Of a stretch of 64,000 nt of DNA, positions 1 to 12,644 are shown in pieces. The stretch is taken from positions 1-64,000 of the forward strand of contig CAMPDV010001261.1 of the NCBI GenBank assembly GCA_946699065.1, read 5' to 3'. Source of the stretch: Loxodes magnus (taxonomy: Eukaryota; Ciliophora; Karyorelictea; Loxodida; Loxodidae). The notes beneath the pieces were generated by a model. That model saw nothing but the letters and a program-made list of their open reading frames with translations. It searched no databases and was not told the DNA's origin. How positions within the stretch are numbered: position 1 is the first letter of the stretch; every line of letters begins with the position of its first letter. The translations under genes were made by a program, and so were the position numbers.

Positions 1-236
1 TTATGGCTAGGAACAAGTTCCTTTCCTGTCGCTGAGAAAGTCCCTGGCCAAAGTCAACCTTTGCAAGGGAACGCCTTCCTTTTGATTATCCACTCCTGGT
101 AGGGGCTTGAAGCTTGGCTGCCCATAGCGATGGAGCTCCCTGGCACCTGCTTTTCGAAAGCAACAGGATATCCCCGTTATCCCATGAAGGGAGTGTTGGG
201 GTCTTTAAACTGCAAGAAGTTGCAGTCCAAAACTCT
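1..236. other. GC-rich foldable island, related to 18122-18372
   Basis: This is an abrupt island of mixed composition in very AT-rich DNA, and no frame looks like the window's proteins. It contains a hairpin CCAT/ATGG (122-125 with 130-133), then AGCTCCCTG, then a hairpin GCTTT/AAAGC (149-153 with 157-161) followed by an AA bulge and a short closing stem. The same order with different stem bases recurs at 18248-18293, which suggests a conserved structure (RNA gene or transposon end). Copy A of the 16.5 kb duplication begins just after it. Function is unknown. Confidence 0.5.
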
Positions 237-415
237 TTAAGTTGAAATTAATTATAATAAAATTTGATCGGTTTCTTATTATAAGCAAGTAAAATGTATT
301 TCTTCGCTTTTTAAGCCTATTAGTGCTAGTTATTGAGTTTTTTGTTATAGAATAATGCTAAAAAGTTTACTCTTTCTAATTGCTTTATTTTTCTTTTACA
401 AAAAAATGTTATTTC

Positions 416-446
416 AGAGTGCTCGGCTTTCAAATGGGCACACTCT
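416..446. repeat. Hairpin resembling the element's terminal repeat
   Basis: AGAGTG (416-421) pairs with CACTCT (441-446), followed by TTTAAA. Read on the minus strand it begins TTTAAAGAGTG, close to the terminal repeat start TTTAAAGAGCTGCG of the 28.5-49.4 kb element. The copy at about 28766-28803 has a different loop but the same stem, so the structure is kept between copies. Confidence 0.5.
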
Positions 447-509
447 TTAAAAAGTCAATTTTTATGTCTCTTTAAATTTAAATATTTCCATAGTATTTTC
501 TCTTCTAAT

Positions 510-690
510 TGCGGGTAAGGTTGCTGGTACCAGTTCTCCAAAGCACAGGACGCCAATAGGAGATTACAGGTAAATTTCCAACCCATGATGAGAAGATTAA
601 TTGGTCCAACATTTAGAAAGTTTGCTTCTTAGTCAGTTCATTTTGGGAAACTCTTCTCTTAACCTTTAGAGGTAAGGTCCACCCTATTTC
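510..690. other. Conserved GC-richer block of the repeat's left arm
   Basis: This block holds GCGGGTAAGG, an AGGAGATTACAGGTA-like core and CCCATGATGA. It is repeated at 28858-29038 in copy B. A diverged version lies at 49540-49620, just outside copy B's right end, in the same orientation. Conservation across three places while the flanks drift suggests a functional or element-terminal sequence. No protein or known RNA family is recognised. From 690 to about 1420 only AT-rich sequence with no supportable feature is seen. Confidence 0.45.
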
Positions 691-1430
691 AATTAAATGA
701 TATAAAAAAGAGAATATTTTTTGTTATTCATCTTAATCTTTAAATAAAGATAATTTAATTTGCTTAGCTTTTCTATCTTTATAATTATAAAATGTATTTA
801 AGATAAAGCTTTTTTAGTTTTTATATTTGATTTATTATAATGGCATATGCTAAAAACTTTTTAAATTTAGTTTAATTTATTCCACATAATTTGAAACTTA
901 ATAGATAAAAACATTAAGAATATGGTATAAATTTAAAGCAAAAATCATCTTCTTTTTCTTTGAAATTCTCAATTTATCATTTTTGCTTAACAACGAAAAT
1001 AAGAAACTTCTTAAATAAGAGATTATGCTGATTTTAATTTTAAACATTTTCTATATAAACCTTTTAAAATTTAACTAATTATTTAGTTAAATAAATCTTA
1101 GCGAACTTTAAATTAGGTAACTAACCTTAATGACTACACAAAGCTTTTACTTTGCTAAATTCTTTTAAAAATGAAGTTTTGCAGGAATATCATATCGAGA
1201 ATAAAAAAAATTAGGTAGAATAAAGTTTTGTGTTTCGCATTTTATTTGAAAGAATTTGATTTAATTTTGATGATTTTATTAGCTAAATATTATTTTAAAT
1301 ATTCCTCTGCATAGCAAAGATGTATATTTTTAATTATAATTAAAGCATTTTTTAGTTTAAATTGTTAGAATCTTTATTTTGACTAAGCAATTCTTAGATT
1401 TAGATTAATTACTTAATAAATTTTTAAAAC

Positions 1431-2460
1431 AGTACCTTGTAGCTAATGATACCTTGTAACTAATGACGTGGAAGTTATTACACTGAGCCTGAATTAAAAG
1501 AATATTTAGACTTTGAATTTTATAAATAGTTGATAAAAATATTCCTTACTCATCTATTGGTGGAAATACTAATAATTAGATTTATATAAAAGATAGAGAT
1601 ATTTTTTATGATATTCCATTAATAATTTAGATTCTCAGCTTTTATTAAAGTGATTTTCTTAATTAAAACATTTAAATTTGTAGTTAATTCTAATTAATAT
1701 CTATGCTTATTAGGCTATTTTGGCAAATAGTTCATAGCATATATTTTAAATTTTATGGAGTCTCATTTAAGATATAGATAAAGAAGTCTCAGTGCTTGAA
1801 AGATAATATTGCTTTATTTGCTAAAATTAAAAATTAATAGGTCTTTCAATGAATATTACTAACAAATACCTAAAATTAATTATTATTATTTTTCCTTGTT
1901 TTACATTCTCTAATTATTCTCTTTTCTCTTCTTAAAAGTTTTCTATTACTGGCTCTTCTTTCTAATAACTAGGAAATAATAGTTTAAATGTCTTTGAAGG
2001 ATTTATTTTATAGTCTCAAATTTATCATTTTAGCCTCTTCTCAGTAAACACATTTGTTTCGATTGCTTAATTTCAAACTCTTTGCATGCAAGAAGCAAGT
2101 TTTGATTCACCTGAAATCAAGAATTGCTAAACCGACTTAATCTTTCAGGAGCTATCTGATAATTCTAAAGCTTATAGTACCTTAATAACTGTAAGATGAA
2201 CCTTTCCATGATTTTGGATATAATACTTTAATCTACTCCTCAAACACATAATCAATAAGGTTATAATTTAAATCTTAGACTAAATGAACTAAGAACAACT
2301 TAGTTACAATAGATCATAAGTATTATATAACAATAAATATGATTTACCCTAAAAACTTAAAAAGCTACTTTGGGAAGCGGAGAATTAAAGAAAGAGATTT
2401 AAAGATAAAATAAATAGATTTAAAGAAATAAAATAGCTTAACCTAACTTAAGTTTAAGAT
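1431..2460 (+). pseudogene. Relic of a cysteine-rich membrane protein gene
   Basis: In the Gln code, pieces of this stretch match the N-terminal half of the gene at 7726-12644. GSYYTEPEL matches GSYCTGPEI, VDKNIPYSS matches YDQSIPYLS, NVFEGFILQS matches NPFEGIILQP, and AQFQTLC..SPEIKNCQT matches AEFQTPC..SPEIQNCQT. The pieces lie in the same order but in different frames, and the furin-like repeats and membrane part are missing. It is a decayed, partial paralogue and is present in both large repeat copies (second at about 29781-30808). From 2460 to about 7700 the sequence is AT-rich and I see no supportable gene. Confidence 0.6.
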
Positions 2461-5400
2461 ATATAATTTGATAATCTACTCTTTAGGAGAGAGAAAGAAA
2501 TAATAACTAAAAGCCTAAATTATTGATAAATAAAAATAATATCTTATTTATCCTTCTATCATTAATTTCCTTTAAGTATAAAATTAATAAATTATAATCC
2601 AAACAATTGTAAGTATATCAATTTTATTAATTCATATATAACTCTTCCTGTTATAAGTGAAAATTATAAGAATTTGACTTAAGATAATTAAAATAAAATT
2701 AGGATGAGACAGAAGCTAAGTAAGGATGAAATAGTAAATATTTAGTAATATATTCCTTCTTTTTATATTTAAGCAATATAATTATCTAAATTTTAAAAGC
2801 TAAAGATTCATATTTTAAAATTTTAATTTCTAAATTAGTTTAATTTCAATTAAGTCAAAACAAAAGTACTTTATCTAAAAGAATAATTATTAAGCAATAA
2901 ATTTAAATAAAGGATTTAATTTATAAGCAAAAAGGAATTTTTAAAGTGATTATTAATCCTCTTATAAAATATGATTATAAGAGTAGACTTTATAAGCAAA
3001 CAGTTACATTAATTAATTTAAGATATTAATTATTATTAATATATATAATATTTAATCAAAGCTTTATAATCCTCCTAATAAGCTTATAATTTCTATTCCT
3101 ACGATAATTATTAATAACTTAAAGCTATTTTTATTAATAAATTGCTTATCTAAAGATATTCTTATTTTTTAACTTTTGTCATAAAGATTCTTTAATTATT
3201 TTCTTTTAAATTACTATAAATCTTTTATTAGTTATGCTTATTCAATTAGGAGCTAAACTTTTAGATATGCTTATTTGTTTTATAATCTGAATGTTTAAAA
3301 ACATTGTATTTCTTAATATTTTTAAAGCATTTTTGAATACTTTAAAATACTTTTTATCAGCATAAGTGAACTTATCTCTATTTTTTTAATATTTAAAGAC
3401 AGAGTTAATATTGATTTTTAAATTAAATAAATAAATCTAATAATTTAAAATAAAGAATAATAGATAGCATGTGCTTAAACTTTAGGATTGAAGGTAAAAA
3501 GTGAAATTAAATAGAATAAGCTACTTAAAAATAATTATAAAGAAAGATAAATTCCATCAATGAAGTTGGAAATTACAAATTTGAATAATTTAGATTATAT
3601 TATTCGATGATATTTCGCTCTTAAAAGAAATATAATTCTTAATTGAGAGAGCTATATTTTCTCAATTTTTTAAGATTTTAACTAATAAATAATTTAAACT
3701 TTTTCATCACTAAAATTATAAAAGTTAGATTGTAATAAAAAAAATAGAAAATAATAAAGTTGATCATCGAGTACTCTTTTCTTATACTTTAAATTATAAG
3801 CTTTTTTCAGTTAGACAAAGTCTAAGGAAAGATATATAAATTTAATTTTAGGTATAGGGATTTAATTTGAATTAAATAATAGTTAAACTTATTAATAATA
3901 ATAAGTTCAGCATTAAATTTTCTTTCTTGCTCAATTAATTTAAAATATTAGCCTTTCTAAACTCTGTAAATTTATTTAATTTTATTGATTATTTAAAATT
4001 TCTTTCTATATTAGTTATCTCATTATTTTCTAATTTACAACTAATTTGCTAAGTTTATGATTATTAATTAAGCAGAAAGTATTTTCAAGGTATAATTGCC
4101 TTGTACTAATATCAGTATAAGATTTTACTAAAATTATATTTTTAATAGAGAAGCTTATTATTTTATTTTTCTCTTTTATAGTGCTAATTTAAATAAATTT
4201 GACTCCTAAAGGAAATAGATTTATGAGATTATAAGGGTGTAAATTGAATTAAAAAACCTATATAACTTAATATTAATAAGGTAAAATAAATGCTTAAGGA
4301 TATTATAAGCTCTCTTAACTTATATTTGCATTTATCTTTCTAATAAAGAATTAATTTTCAAACAAATTCACATTTCAATTGTGGGATTTAGTTAAAATAG
4401 TTTATTTTATAAAATAATTTAAATTATATCTATCAAATATTTATTCTAAATTCCTATTTTTATATAGTTTTCAAAAGATACAATCATTTCCTTAATTTGA
4501 TTCATTTAGCTTAAAAGTTAAATAGATAAAATCAATTAATAAATAAACCTAGAAAAATTTATAAAAATATTAAATGAATGTATCAAAGACAATTAGGGAA
4601 TTAAATATTAAGGATAGGTTAAAATTATGATAGAAAATATTGATTTGCTTAGAAATTTATATTATGCCCCCTTTAATTTTTAATTTTAGAAGGACAAATT
4701 AATTTATTTTTATTGTAGGCCTTTCGTTTATTTTTTTTTAATTCTAATTTATTCAAATAGAGAAATTTTTTAAAGCTCTATTATGATTTAAATTTCTAAA
4801 GGATACTAGCTTATCTAAAATCTACAAATAAATTATACATTTTTAATTTAAAGGCTTAGAGCTTTAGTTTAATTATTTAATAGATTTTATTTTGATTTCT
4901 ATTTATCTAAAATTTTTAAATTTAATTGATATAATTTTATTTTGATTCTATTATAATTATTTAATTAATTCTTTTTGCTATAGAATCTAAAATCACTCAA
5001 TTATTCTAATTGTATATTACTAACTTATTTAATATTTTCAATTTAGATAATATTAATAGCTTAAGAGAATATTTATGTTTATTTATTTAGTACTAATAAT
5101 AGCTTTAAGTTTATTTCGTTTGCCTTTTATTTATTCTTTAGAATTTTTTTATGGATTTTAGAATTTGTTTAATTTTATACATTCAGATTTATAATTCTTT
5201 AATTATAGGTTTTTAAAGATTTTTTTAAATAAGTTTACTATTTTTTATAATTTTATCCATCTTTTAGTAAGCAAACATTTTTTAATTTATCCTAAATCCT
5301 AATTTTCTTTCTTCTTTTAAGTTGAAATAAGGTATCCCAAAACTAATAATGCTTTGAATATTTTAAAAATATCTTTTTATTATAAATAGTCTTTAACTTA

Positions 5401-7725
5401 TGTTTGGTAGCATCTAACTGTAATTAATATTTTGTTTAACTTAATTTATTATATCTCTAAAATAGTTAATAATAGCAATGGTTTTAATGAACTTCATAAT
5501 TTTTTAATTATATTCCTATTTTTAAAAATAATGTTCTGAAAATAATAGCAAGCTTACCTTTAAATCTACCAAGTATAACTAATAGAAATTAATAATTAAC
5601 TTACTATAAAGATAATTTTATTATCTAAATATAAGTAGTTATTATAAATTTATTGATATACCTTTGCTATTAATGGTCTGGTTTCGGAATAATATTAATT
5701 CTTTTAATTATATTCTTAGGAAATAATATTAATTATTTTCGAAATTTTTAGATTAAGAAGATAAAAGAGATTTATGTTTTAGCATGCAATTATTACAAGA
5801 TTTATCTTCCAATTTTGCTATTTTCTATATAATTTTGATTATCGAATTATATAAATTAAAGGGAACTTTGTTTACATTCTCTTATTTTGTATAACAACTA
5901 TTGGTTTATTAAGAAAGTATTTTTAATGTAAGATTAATAAAAAGTAAAAGCTTCTTAAGATGTCTAAGCAATAAATTTGAGTTAAAGTTATAATTATTCC
6001 AGGCATTCATTTATGACATTATTGTTAAAGAATCATTTAGAATTAGTGTTTCTTTATTATCTTCTAACTGTTTTTAAATATTAATTATTCATTAAATCTA
6101 ATTATTATAACTCCTCACAAGAATAGCTCTATCTAATATTCTAAGAGTTTTCCTAAATTGATCACATTTACCTTAAAGACTCATGATGCAAGTGTTTTTC
6201 TTTTTTAAAGTGACTATTATATTCTTTATTTAATTAAAAAATAGCTAGTTAATTAATTAATAAACTAGATAATAGATTAAAATAATTTATTTTCAGTCTA
6301 TTAAAAATCATTAATAATCATTTAACTTATATCACAAATCTGAATCAAGCTAACTACAAACTTTCGCTTAACTAGCCTATAAATGAGAAACCCCTAATAA
6401 TAGAAACCAGTCTTTGATTTACTATATGGCTTTGTATAATTAAAGCTATTATTTATAGGATATATAATAATCTCTTTTAGTCTATTTAATAAAACTAAAC
6501 TTTTATTTAGATTTTAAATCAAATATAAATAGAAAAAGTAAATATCTGAGTATTACTAGTAATGTAGAAATCTAGAGATAAAGAATAAATATAATTGATA
6601 AATTTTAATAAAAGCATTATAAAGCTGCTAAATAAGGATTGGATATATTAAAGAAAGCTAAACAATTATTTTTTAGATATCAAATATTTTTAAGAAATAA
6701 TCCATATATCAAATAATTCTTATTAATAAGCTTCAAATTCTTCATAAACTAATATATTATATTTTCTTATGCATTCCCCCTTTTAATTAAGCTAAAAAGA
6801 ATCAAAGAAAATTAATTTAACAGTACTAGATAGTTTATGATGCTTTTAAAATTTATCTGAAAATAATCTTTCAATACATCTTTTAAAGTTTAAGAGTCAT
6901 ATAAACGGATTTCTTTTTATATGAAAGGCTAATAATTCATTAAGTAAACCAGCTTGCTTTAATATTCGTTATTAACTTACTATTTATTTAGAATATTAAT
7001 AGAAAGCTATATCAATTCAACCTAATTAATTTAAAGTTATTTATCCACTATTTTTTATTTCTATAGCTGTAAAATTCAATTAAAATAGTTAAAGACTAAG
7101 CATTAGTTATAGATCATCTAAGATTTTATATTCTCTTTAAAAAATTTTAAGAGAACTAATTTTAGATCTCTCAATTATCTAAATTGCAAAGCAAAAAATA
7201 TTTGAGAAGATATTTCTCTTCTTTAAACATAGTAGATATATATTTAAATAATTAAGCAATTTCCTTTATGACAAAGTGCTTGCTCTATCTACTATCTAGC
7301 ATCTTTAATTATTTCAATTTATGAATTTAGTTATTATAACAATTATTTTCTTAAAATATCAAGTAGTCATTTTAAACAAATCTATTTAACTTAAATAATT
7401 CAATCTCTATATTAAATGGAGTTTTTTCCTAAACTTCACAAGATGCTTATTCTCATAATCATTTTTACCCTCTGGGATGTAAAATCGCTTTAATTTGAAT
7501 AACTTTCTGATTATTATTTTTCTAATTAATGATAATAGCAAAGTTATAGATATTATCAAGATTTAATTTAGGACATTCCTCAATATGATTTTTCATTTAC
7601 GTTCTGATTTTATCATAAATGCCAAGTTAACATCGATATATCAGTTTTTTATTATCGAGAATATTGAGATTCATATGGCATAAGGGATTTATACTCAGAT
7701 TTTAGAATATTGAACTCACAAAATA

Positions 7726-10700
7726 ATGAAACTACGTTACAATTATTTTACAAGGCTTGGTGTGATTTTTGTGATTCAAATAGTTTTCTTCATTATTATT
7801 CCAATTAGCAGTTTAGCTTAGGACTTTCATGTAATGAATGAGTTTTAGTAGGTGTTAGATATTGAGAATAAAATAAAAAGTGAGGATTAACTTTATGCTA
7901 TTTTAAAATTTAATAATAAAGATAAAATTGATTTTGTAACCAAAAAATAATTTCTAATGATACTTAACAATATGACTATCATTCAAGACTATATGGATAT
8001 TTATTTTGAAATTGAGTATAAAATGTTGAAGTTAATTTATTGCAAATTTTAATTTAAAAAGACTAATTATTGTAGAATGATGATTGGTTTTAAGAAGTTT
8101 TAAAAAGAACTCCTTGCTTATAATTTTGTGGAAGTTACTGCACTGGTCCCGAAATAAATGATTGTTAAGACTATTAATTTTACAAATTATATGATTAAAG
8201 CATTCCTTATTTATCTACAAACGGAAAAAATAGTAAACCAATTTAATTGATAGACAATGATAATAATTATCTTTTAAAATATTCCTTTAAGCAATTTAGT
8301 TTCTCTGCTTGAATCAAAAGTGATTGCATTAACTATGACTTATAAGTTATTTGATAAATTGACTCCTAATTATTATGCTATTAAGCTACTTAAATATAAT
8401 AAAACTAACATAAATTTTAACTTTTATGGAGTTCTAATTCCAATACTTCTGAAGCAACTAAAATATACGAAAAATCAGTCTTTATTGAATGCTAAAAGTG
8501 AATATTCTTAGGTCTCTCAAATAATAGAACTGAGGGTACAATATAAATAACAATCATCATACCATCTAACGAAAATGAAATTTATTCCTAGTCATATGCA
8601 TATAACATCAACATAAGAGAAGATTCTTCTTAATGATTGGGTGGATTAGATTTAAATCCCTTTGAAGGAATTATTTTGCAACCTCGTTTTTATCTTTTCG
8701 ATACTTTTTTAAGTGAAGCTAATTTTACTTAAATCGCGGAATTCTAAACACCATGCTTGCTTGAAACAAATTGTTTTTGCAGCTCACCTGAAATACAGAA
8801 TTGCTAGACTAATTTAAAATTTATAGAATTATCTGATTATCCTTTATTAGCCTTAGAGTCTTTATAAATATAAAATCATACATTCGATTACTTTGGATAT
8901 AATCCCTTAATTTACTCCTCAGAAAGATGATCAGTAAGTTTTTGACTTAAAAATAGGGTTCTAACAAACTAAGAATAGACTTTAGTAGTAATAGGAAATA
9001 AATACTAAATTACTATATAGCATAATCCTGCCTAAGATACTTAAGATATATTTCTATATGATAATTTACTTTAAACCTTAAAGTTTACAATTTAGACTGG
9101 TAAAAATAAATGATATTTCCTTTAGTTTACTTTCGATAATGCTCTGTAAGATGTTATAGCTTGTTCAGCTGATAAGCCTAATCCTTAAACACTTAATTGC
9201 ATGAATGCTAGTTTTAGCTTCAATCATTTAAATTACTCAGATTCAATATAGTGAGATTAAATTGCTCTATTTAATGGAAAAGTGATACAGCCTAGATTTT
9301 ATACTTACAACTAATAAATATCATAAAATGATTGAAATAAATCAATTACAAATGGTAATCCTTGTGCTTTATATAGTCATTTAGAATGTATTTCTCCAGA
9401 TCTATAAAATGATTAGCATTTTAATTTCCTTAATATCACTTAGACCCAATAAGAAATTACAATTAATGACCTTTAAGATTCAATTGAATTTACATTTATC
9501 AATCTCGATTATGATCCTTATAAGTATTCTTCATAGAAGTTTTCTTTTACTTTATGATTTTTAAACAATGAGACTAATAATACTTATTAAGATAAAAGGT
9601 AAAGAAGTTTAGAAAGTGATCAGTACAAAATAATTTTCCAAATAACTTAACTAAATAAACAGTCTATAAAACTAGGAATCTAGTAACTTAATCTATCTCA
9701 CTCATAAGTTTAGCTGTTTATATCTCCAAGCAATCAAAATTTTACTTATATAAAGTAAATAGAAAATTATTAATGATACTTTTTGTCTCTTAGCATCTAG
9801 AAAAATGAAGAAAGTATAGTCTGTTTATAGAATTATTAATATAATGAAGGCATAGAATGCGAAACTTAAACTGTTATCTTAAATCAATTTGATAAGAAAA
9901 GCAAAATAATATTGGGAGATCTGGACAAATAAAACAACTTCAATGGTAAAGTTTATGATTTTAAGTTTTATATCTTTGACTCTTTTTTAAATATTACAGA
10001 TTCTTAATCAATATTCATAAACAATGACTGTGCTTTGTAATGCTTATAATAAACTTGTACAAGTCCAAATCCCAATAGTTGTGTTAAATGCAACTAAACT
10101 TGTAAAGACTGTTTTGCAGATGATTTAAACAAATGCATCAACTGTTATGATGGTTATTTCTTTAACATAAATAGTTCAGACTGCATAAGCTGCGGAAATA
10201 AAGTATAGAACTGTTAAAATTGCAGTTTGCAAAATAGTGAAGTAATTTGTAACGAATGCAATTAATAATTCTTGCTGAATTAAAGTTCTAATGAATGCGA
10301 GCCTTGCTAGCAAATAATATAGAATTGCTATAATTGTTCTTACAATAACAGTGAAGTAATTTGCTATTCTTGCTAGCATAATTATCATCTTTTTAATAAT
10401 TAGTGTGTTTCATGTCCTTTTTACAATTGCTTACAATGTGATGATTCAGGAACTTAATGCTTAAAATGTGCAGATGGATTCTTTATTAACTAGTTTGAAA
10501 AATGCTAATCTTGCCAGTAAATAGATAAAAATTGCCTTAGATGCTAGAACTAAAAGGAGTGCCTTTAATGTTAAAATCCATTTAAGCTAACAAATAATAA
10601 ATGCTCTCTAAGTTGCTAACGAAATTAGTAGGATTTTAACTAAGATTTCATATGCGAAAACTGTACAGTTTAAATTCCTTTCTGTGATGAATGTGATGAA

Positions 10701-12644
10701 TTAGGAGTATATTGCGTTAAGTGTTAGAATACCTTTATAAATAAGATAAGCTAGTGTGTCAACTGTAGTGATGAAATTTAAAATTGTAAGGCTTGTGATA
10801 ATAATTAATGCCTTTAATGTAGCGAGAACTATCTACTTATGGAAGGAAAGTGTGTTGATAGTTGTCCATCTGAAAGCCATATATTAAAAGATGATAAATG
10901 TATAAAATGTGACAAAATAGTAAATGATTGTGAAAAATGCAATGCACTACAATGTATAGAATGTAAAATAGGTTTCTAGCTTATTGAATAATGTTCTACT
11001 TGCATTGAACAAGAACATTGCATTAAATGCAAACAAGACCTAAATTTAAAAAATATTTGTGTGGGATAATGCAATAAAAATTATGAAATTTGTAGTGAAT
11101 GCGAATAAGGATTTATTTTAGAAAATTAAAATTGCAAAGAAAAGCCAATTTAAAAAAGTGAAGAAAATGATGAAAATGAGGAAAATTAGATAGAACAAGA
11201 GAAAGAGTCAAACGATGAAGAAGAAATAGAGAATTACGGTGATGCTCCTAAAAGCATTGAAGAGTTAAATTTAACTTAATCATAGCAAGAATTTATTTAG
11301 ACGTCATAAAAAGCCACGACGGCAGTACTCTCTTCAGCTTCTGCGGTTGGATATTCTGCATTAATATTGAGTTCAGGCTCTTCTGGCTCATGCTAATAGT
11401 TTTGAATTGCTTAATGTTTAGATGAAATGATAAAATGCACTGGAGAAATTTCAGTTATAATGCCTAATGTCTTATAAGGTTTATTTTTAGTATCCTCAGA
11501 TATGTAATAAATAATACTAAACTTCTTCGGATTTGACTTGGACTCTCATAAAAAATCCTAAACTAAAATATGATATAACTTATAGTTACAAAGCATAAAT
11601 TCAGCTACTTTTATATCAAATGGACTAACTTAACTATTTAGCATTTTTACGGTTCTTTTTGTGTTTGTAATAATTTGATTATTGCAAAAAATTGAGAGCT
11701 GTATAGGGAGTTATATGAAAAAAGTATTGATAAACTTTAAATATTCAGCATTTATAAGAATAGGAATGAACATATCATACGGATTTATGCTTTCTATTTT
11801 CCTATAGATTAGATTTTCCAGTCTAGAAGACTTTTACATTATTATTAATACTATTCTCTCATATATCTTTTTGGTAAGCTTTTATATTCAGATTCTAATG
11901 GGCATTTTCTGCTTTAAGGTTTTCTCAAAAATTAGAAAATATAAATAAGTTTCAGTAGAAATTTAAAAGACTTAACCTGGAGATATAGAATTGATAAAAG
12001 CAAAGAAGGAAATAGAACAAAATTATGGTAGCTTATTTTGCGAACTTAAATAAAATAGTAACAGTATCATTTTATACTTCTATGGAATCTTCCTTACTAA
12101 AAGAGTACTCTAAGCCTTTATTATGATAATGGGTCAAAACTAACCTGAAGTTTAAATAACGATATGCTCATTATTACAGTTTATATGGATATTATATTTA
12201 CTAAAATATAGACCTTTATAAGATAAATTGATATTTATGATAACACTTATCAATGAACTATGGGTTCTTATCCTACTTGTTCACTTTTCTTTTTATGTCA
12301 ATAAAGCAAGTGACAAGTTATAAGATTTCGCCTTTGCTATTGTGCAAATTACTTTAATCATCTAATTAGCGAATTATATACTCGCTTTAATGGTAATTTT
12401 TTATAACTTCTGTAAGCAAAGAAAGCAAAAAAGATAAAAGGTCTAAAATCAAAACTTATGGGTGCATAGAGATCAAAATAAAACTTAAAGCGAAACTTAA
12501 AATTAAGAACCTTCAAGAATATAAAGAAAAAGAAAGCGAAGTAAGCCCTCAAAAATAAATTCATCAAGATAATAAACTAGCAGAACTTAAATTCTGGAAA
12601 ATCAGAGTGATGATTTATATTTTGGGTAGAGTTAGAAAGTTTGA
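7726..12644 (+). CDS. Large cysteine-rich multi-pass membrane protein (intact copy)
   Basis: The gene reads through with TAA/TAG as Gln. It starts at an ATG followed by a signal peptide (MKLRYNYF, then a hydrophobic run ending ISSLAQD). A 23-nt phase-1 intron at 8072-8094 brings the frame into PCLQFCGSYCTGPEINDC. A large extracellular region follows, then from about residue 765 to 1130 many CxxC repeats of the furin/growth-factor-receptor type (for example CINCYDGYF, CISCGNKVQNCQNC). Next come an acidic linker (EDENEENQ-like), several hydrophobic helices at residues ~1195-1557 and a basic Gln-rich tail ending SQKV-TGA. Total is about 1631 residues. Three internal TGA codons (about 8309, 8502, 8634) fall where Trp is plausible. 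Ciliates have large families with this layout, and Tetrahymena mating-type proteins share a cysteine-rich plus helical C-terminus. Membership is not claimed. The true stop is uncertain if TGA is also sense. Confidence 0.75.
8072..8094 (+). other. 23-nt phase-1 intron
   Basis: The intron starts GTAGAATG and ends TTTTAAG. Removing exactly these 23 bases joins the signal-peptide frame (..KKTNYQ) to the downstream cysteine-rich frame (VLKRTPCLQFCGSYC). No other nearby GT..AG of suitable length restores it. It is one of four such tiny phase-1 introns in the window. Confidence 0.65.

Noticed and set aside
1-236. RNase MRP/P-like motif (GAGAAAGTCC) in the first island
   Set aside because: Only the short motif matches. 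The other conserved regions and the overall fold of that RNA are not visible.
7418-7860. An earlier ATG (near 7418) with a signal-like start, MEFFPKLHKMLILIIIF
   Set aside because: Its frame meets many TGA codons and stops making sense where the 7726 frame gives a clean signal peptide and a long protein-like sequence. Differences between copies A and B are also milder in the 7726 frame.
8288-8309. A 22-nt GT..AG in the large gene that would remove an internal TGA
   Set aside because: Splicing it would move the frame away from the protein-like one supported downstream (NNRTEGTIQITIIIPSNENE).
8320-8511. Standard-code open frame beginning MIALTMTYKLFD (and its copy at 36672)
   Set aside because: It is a shadow of the Gln-code frame of the cysteine-rich gene, whose homology to the relic runs in the other frame.
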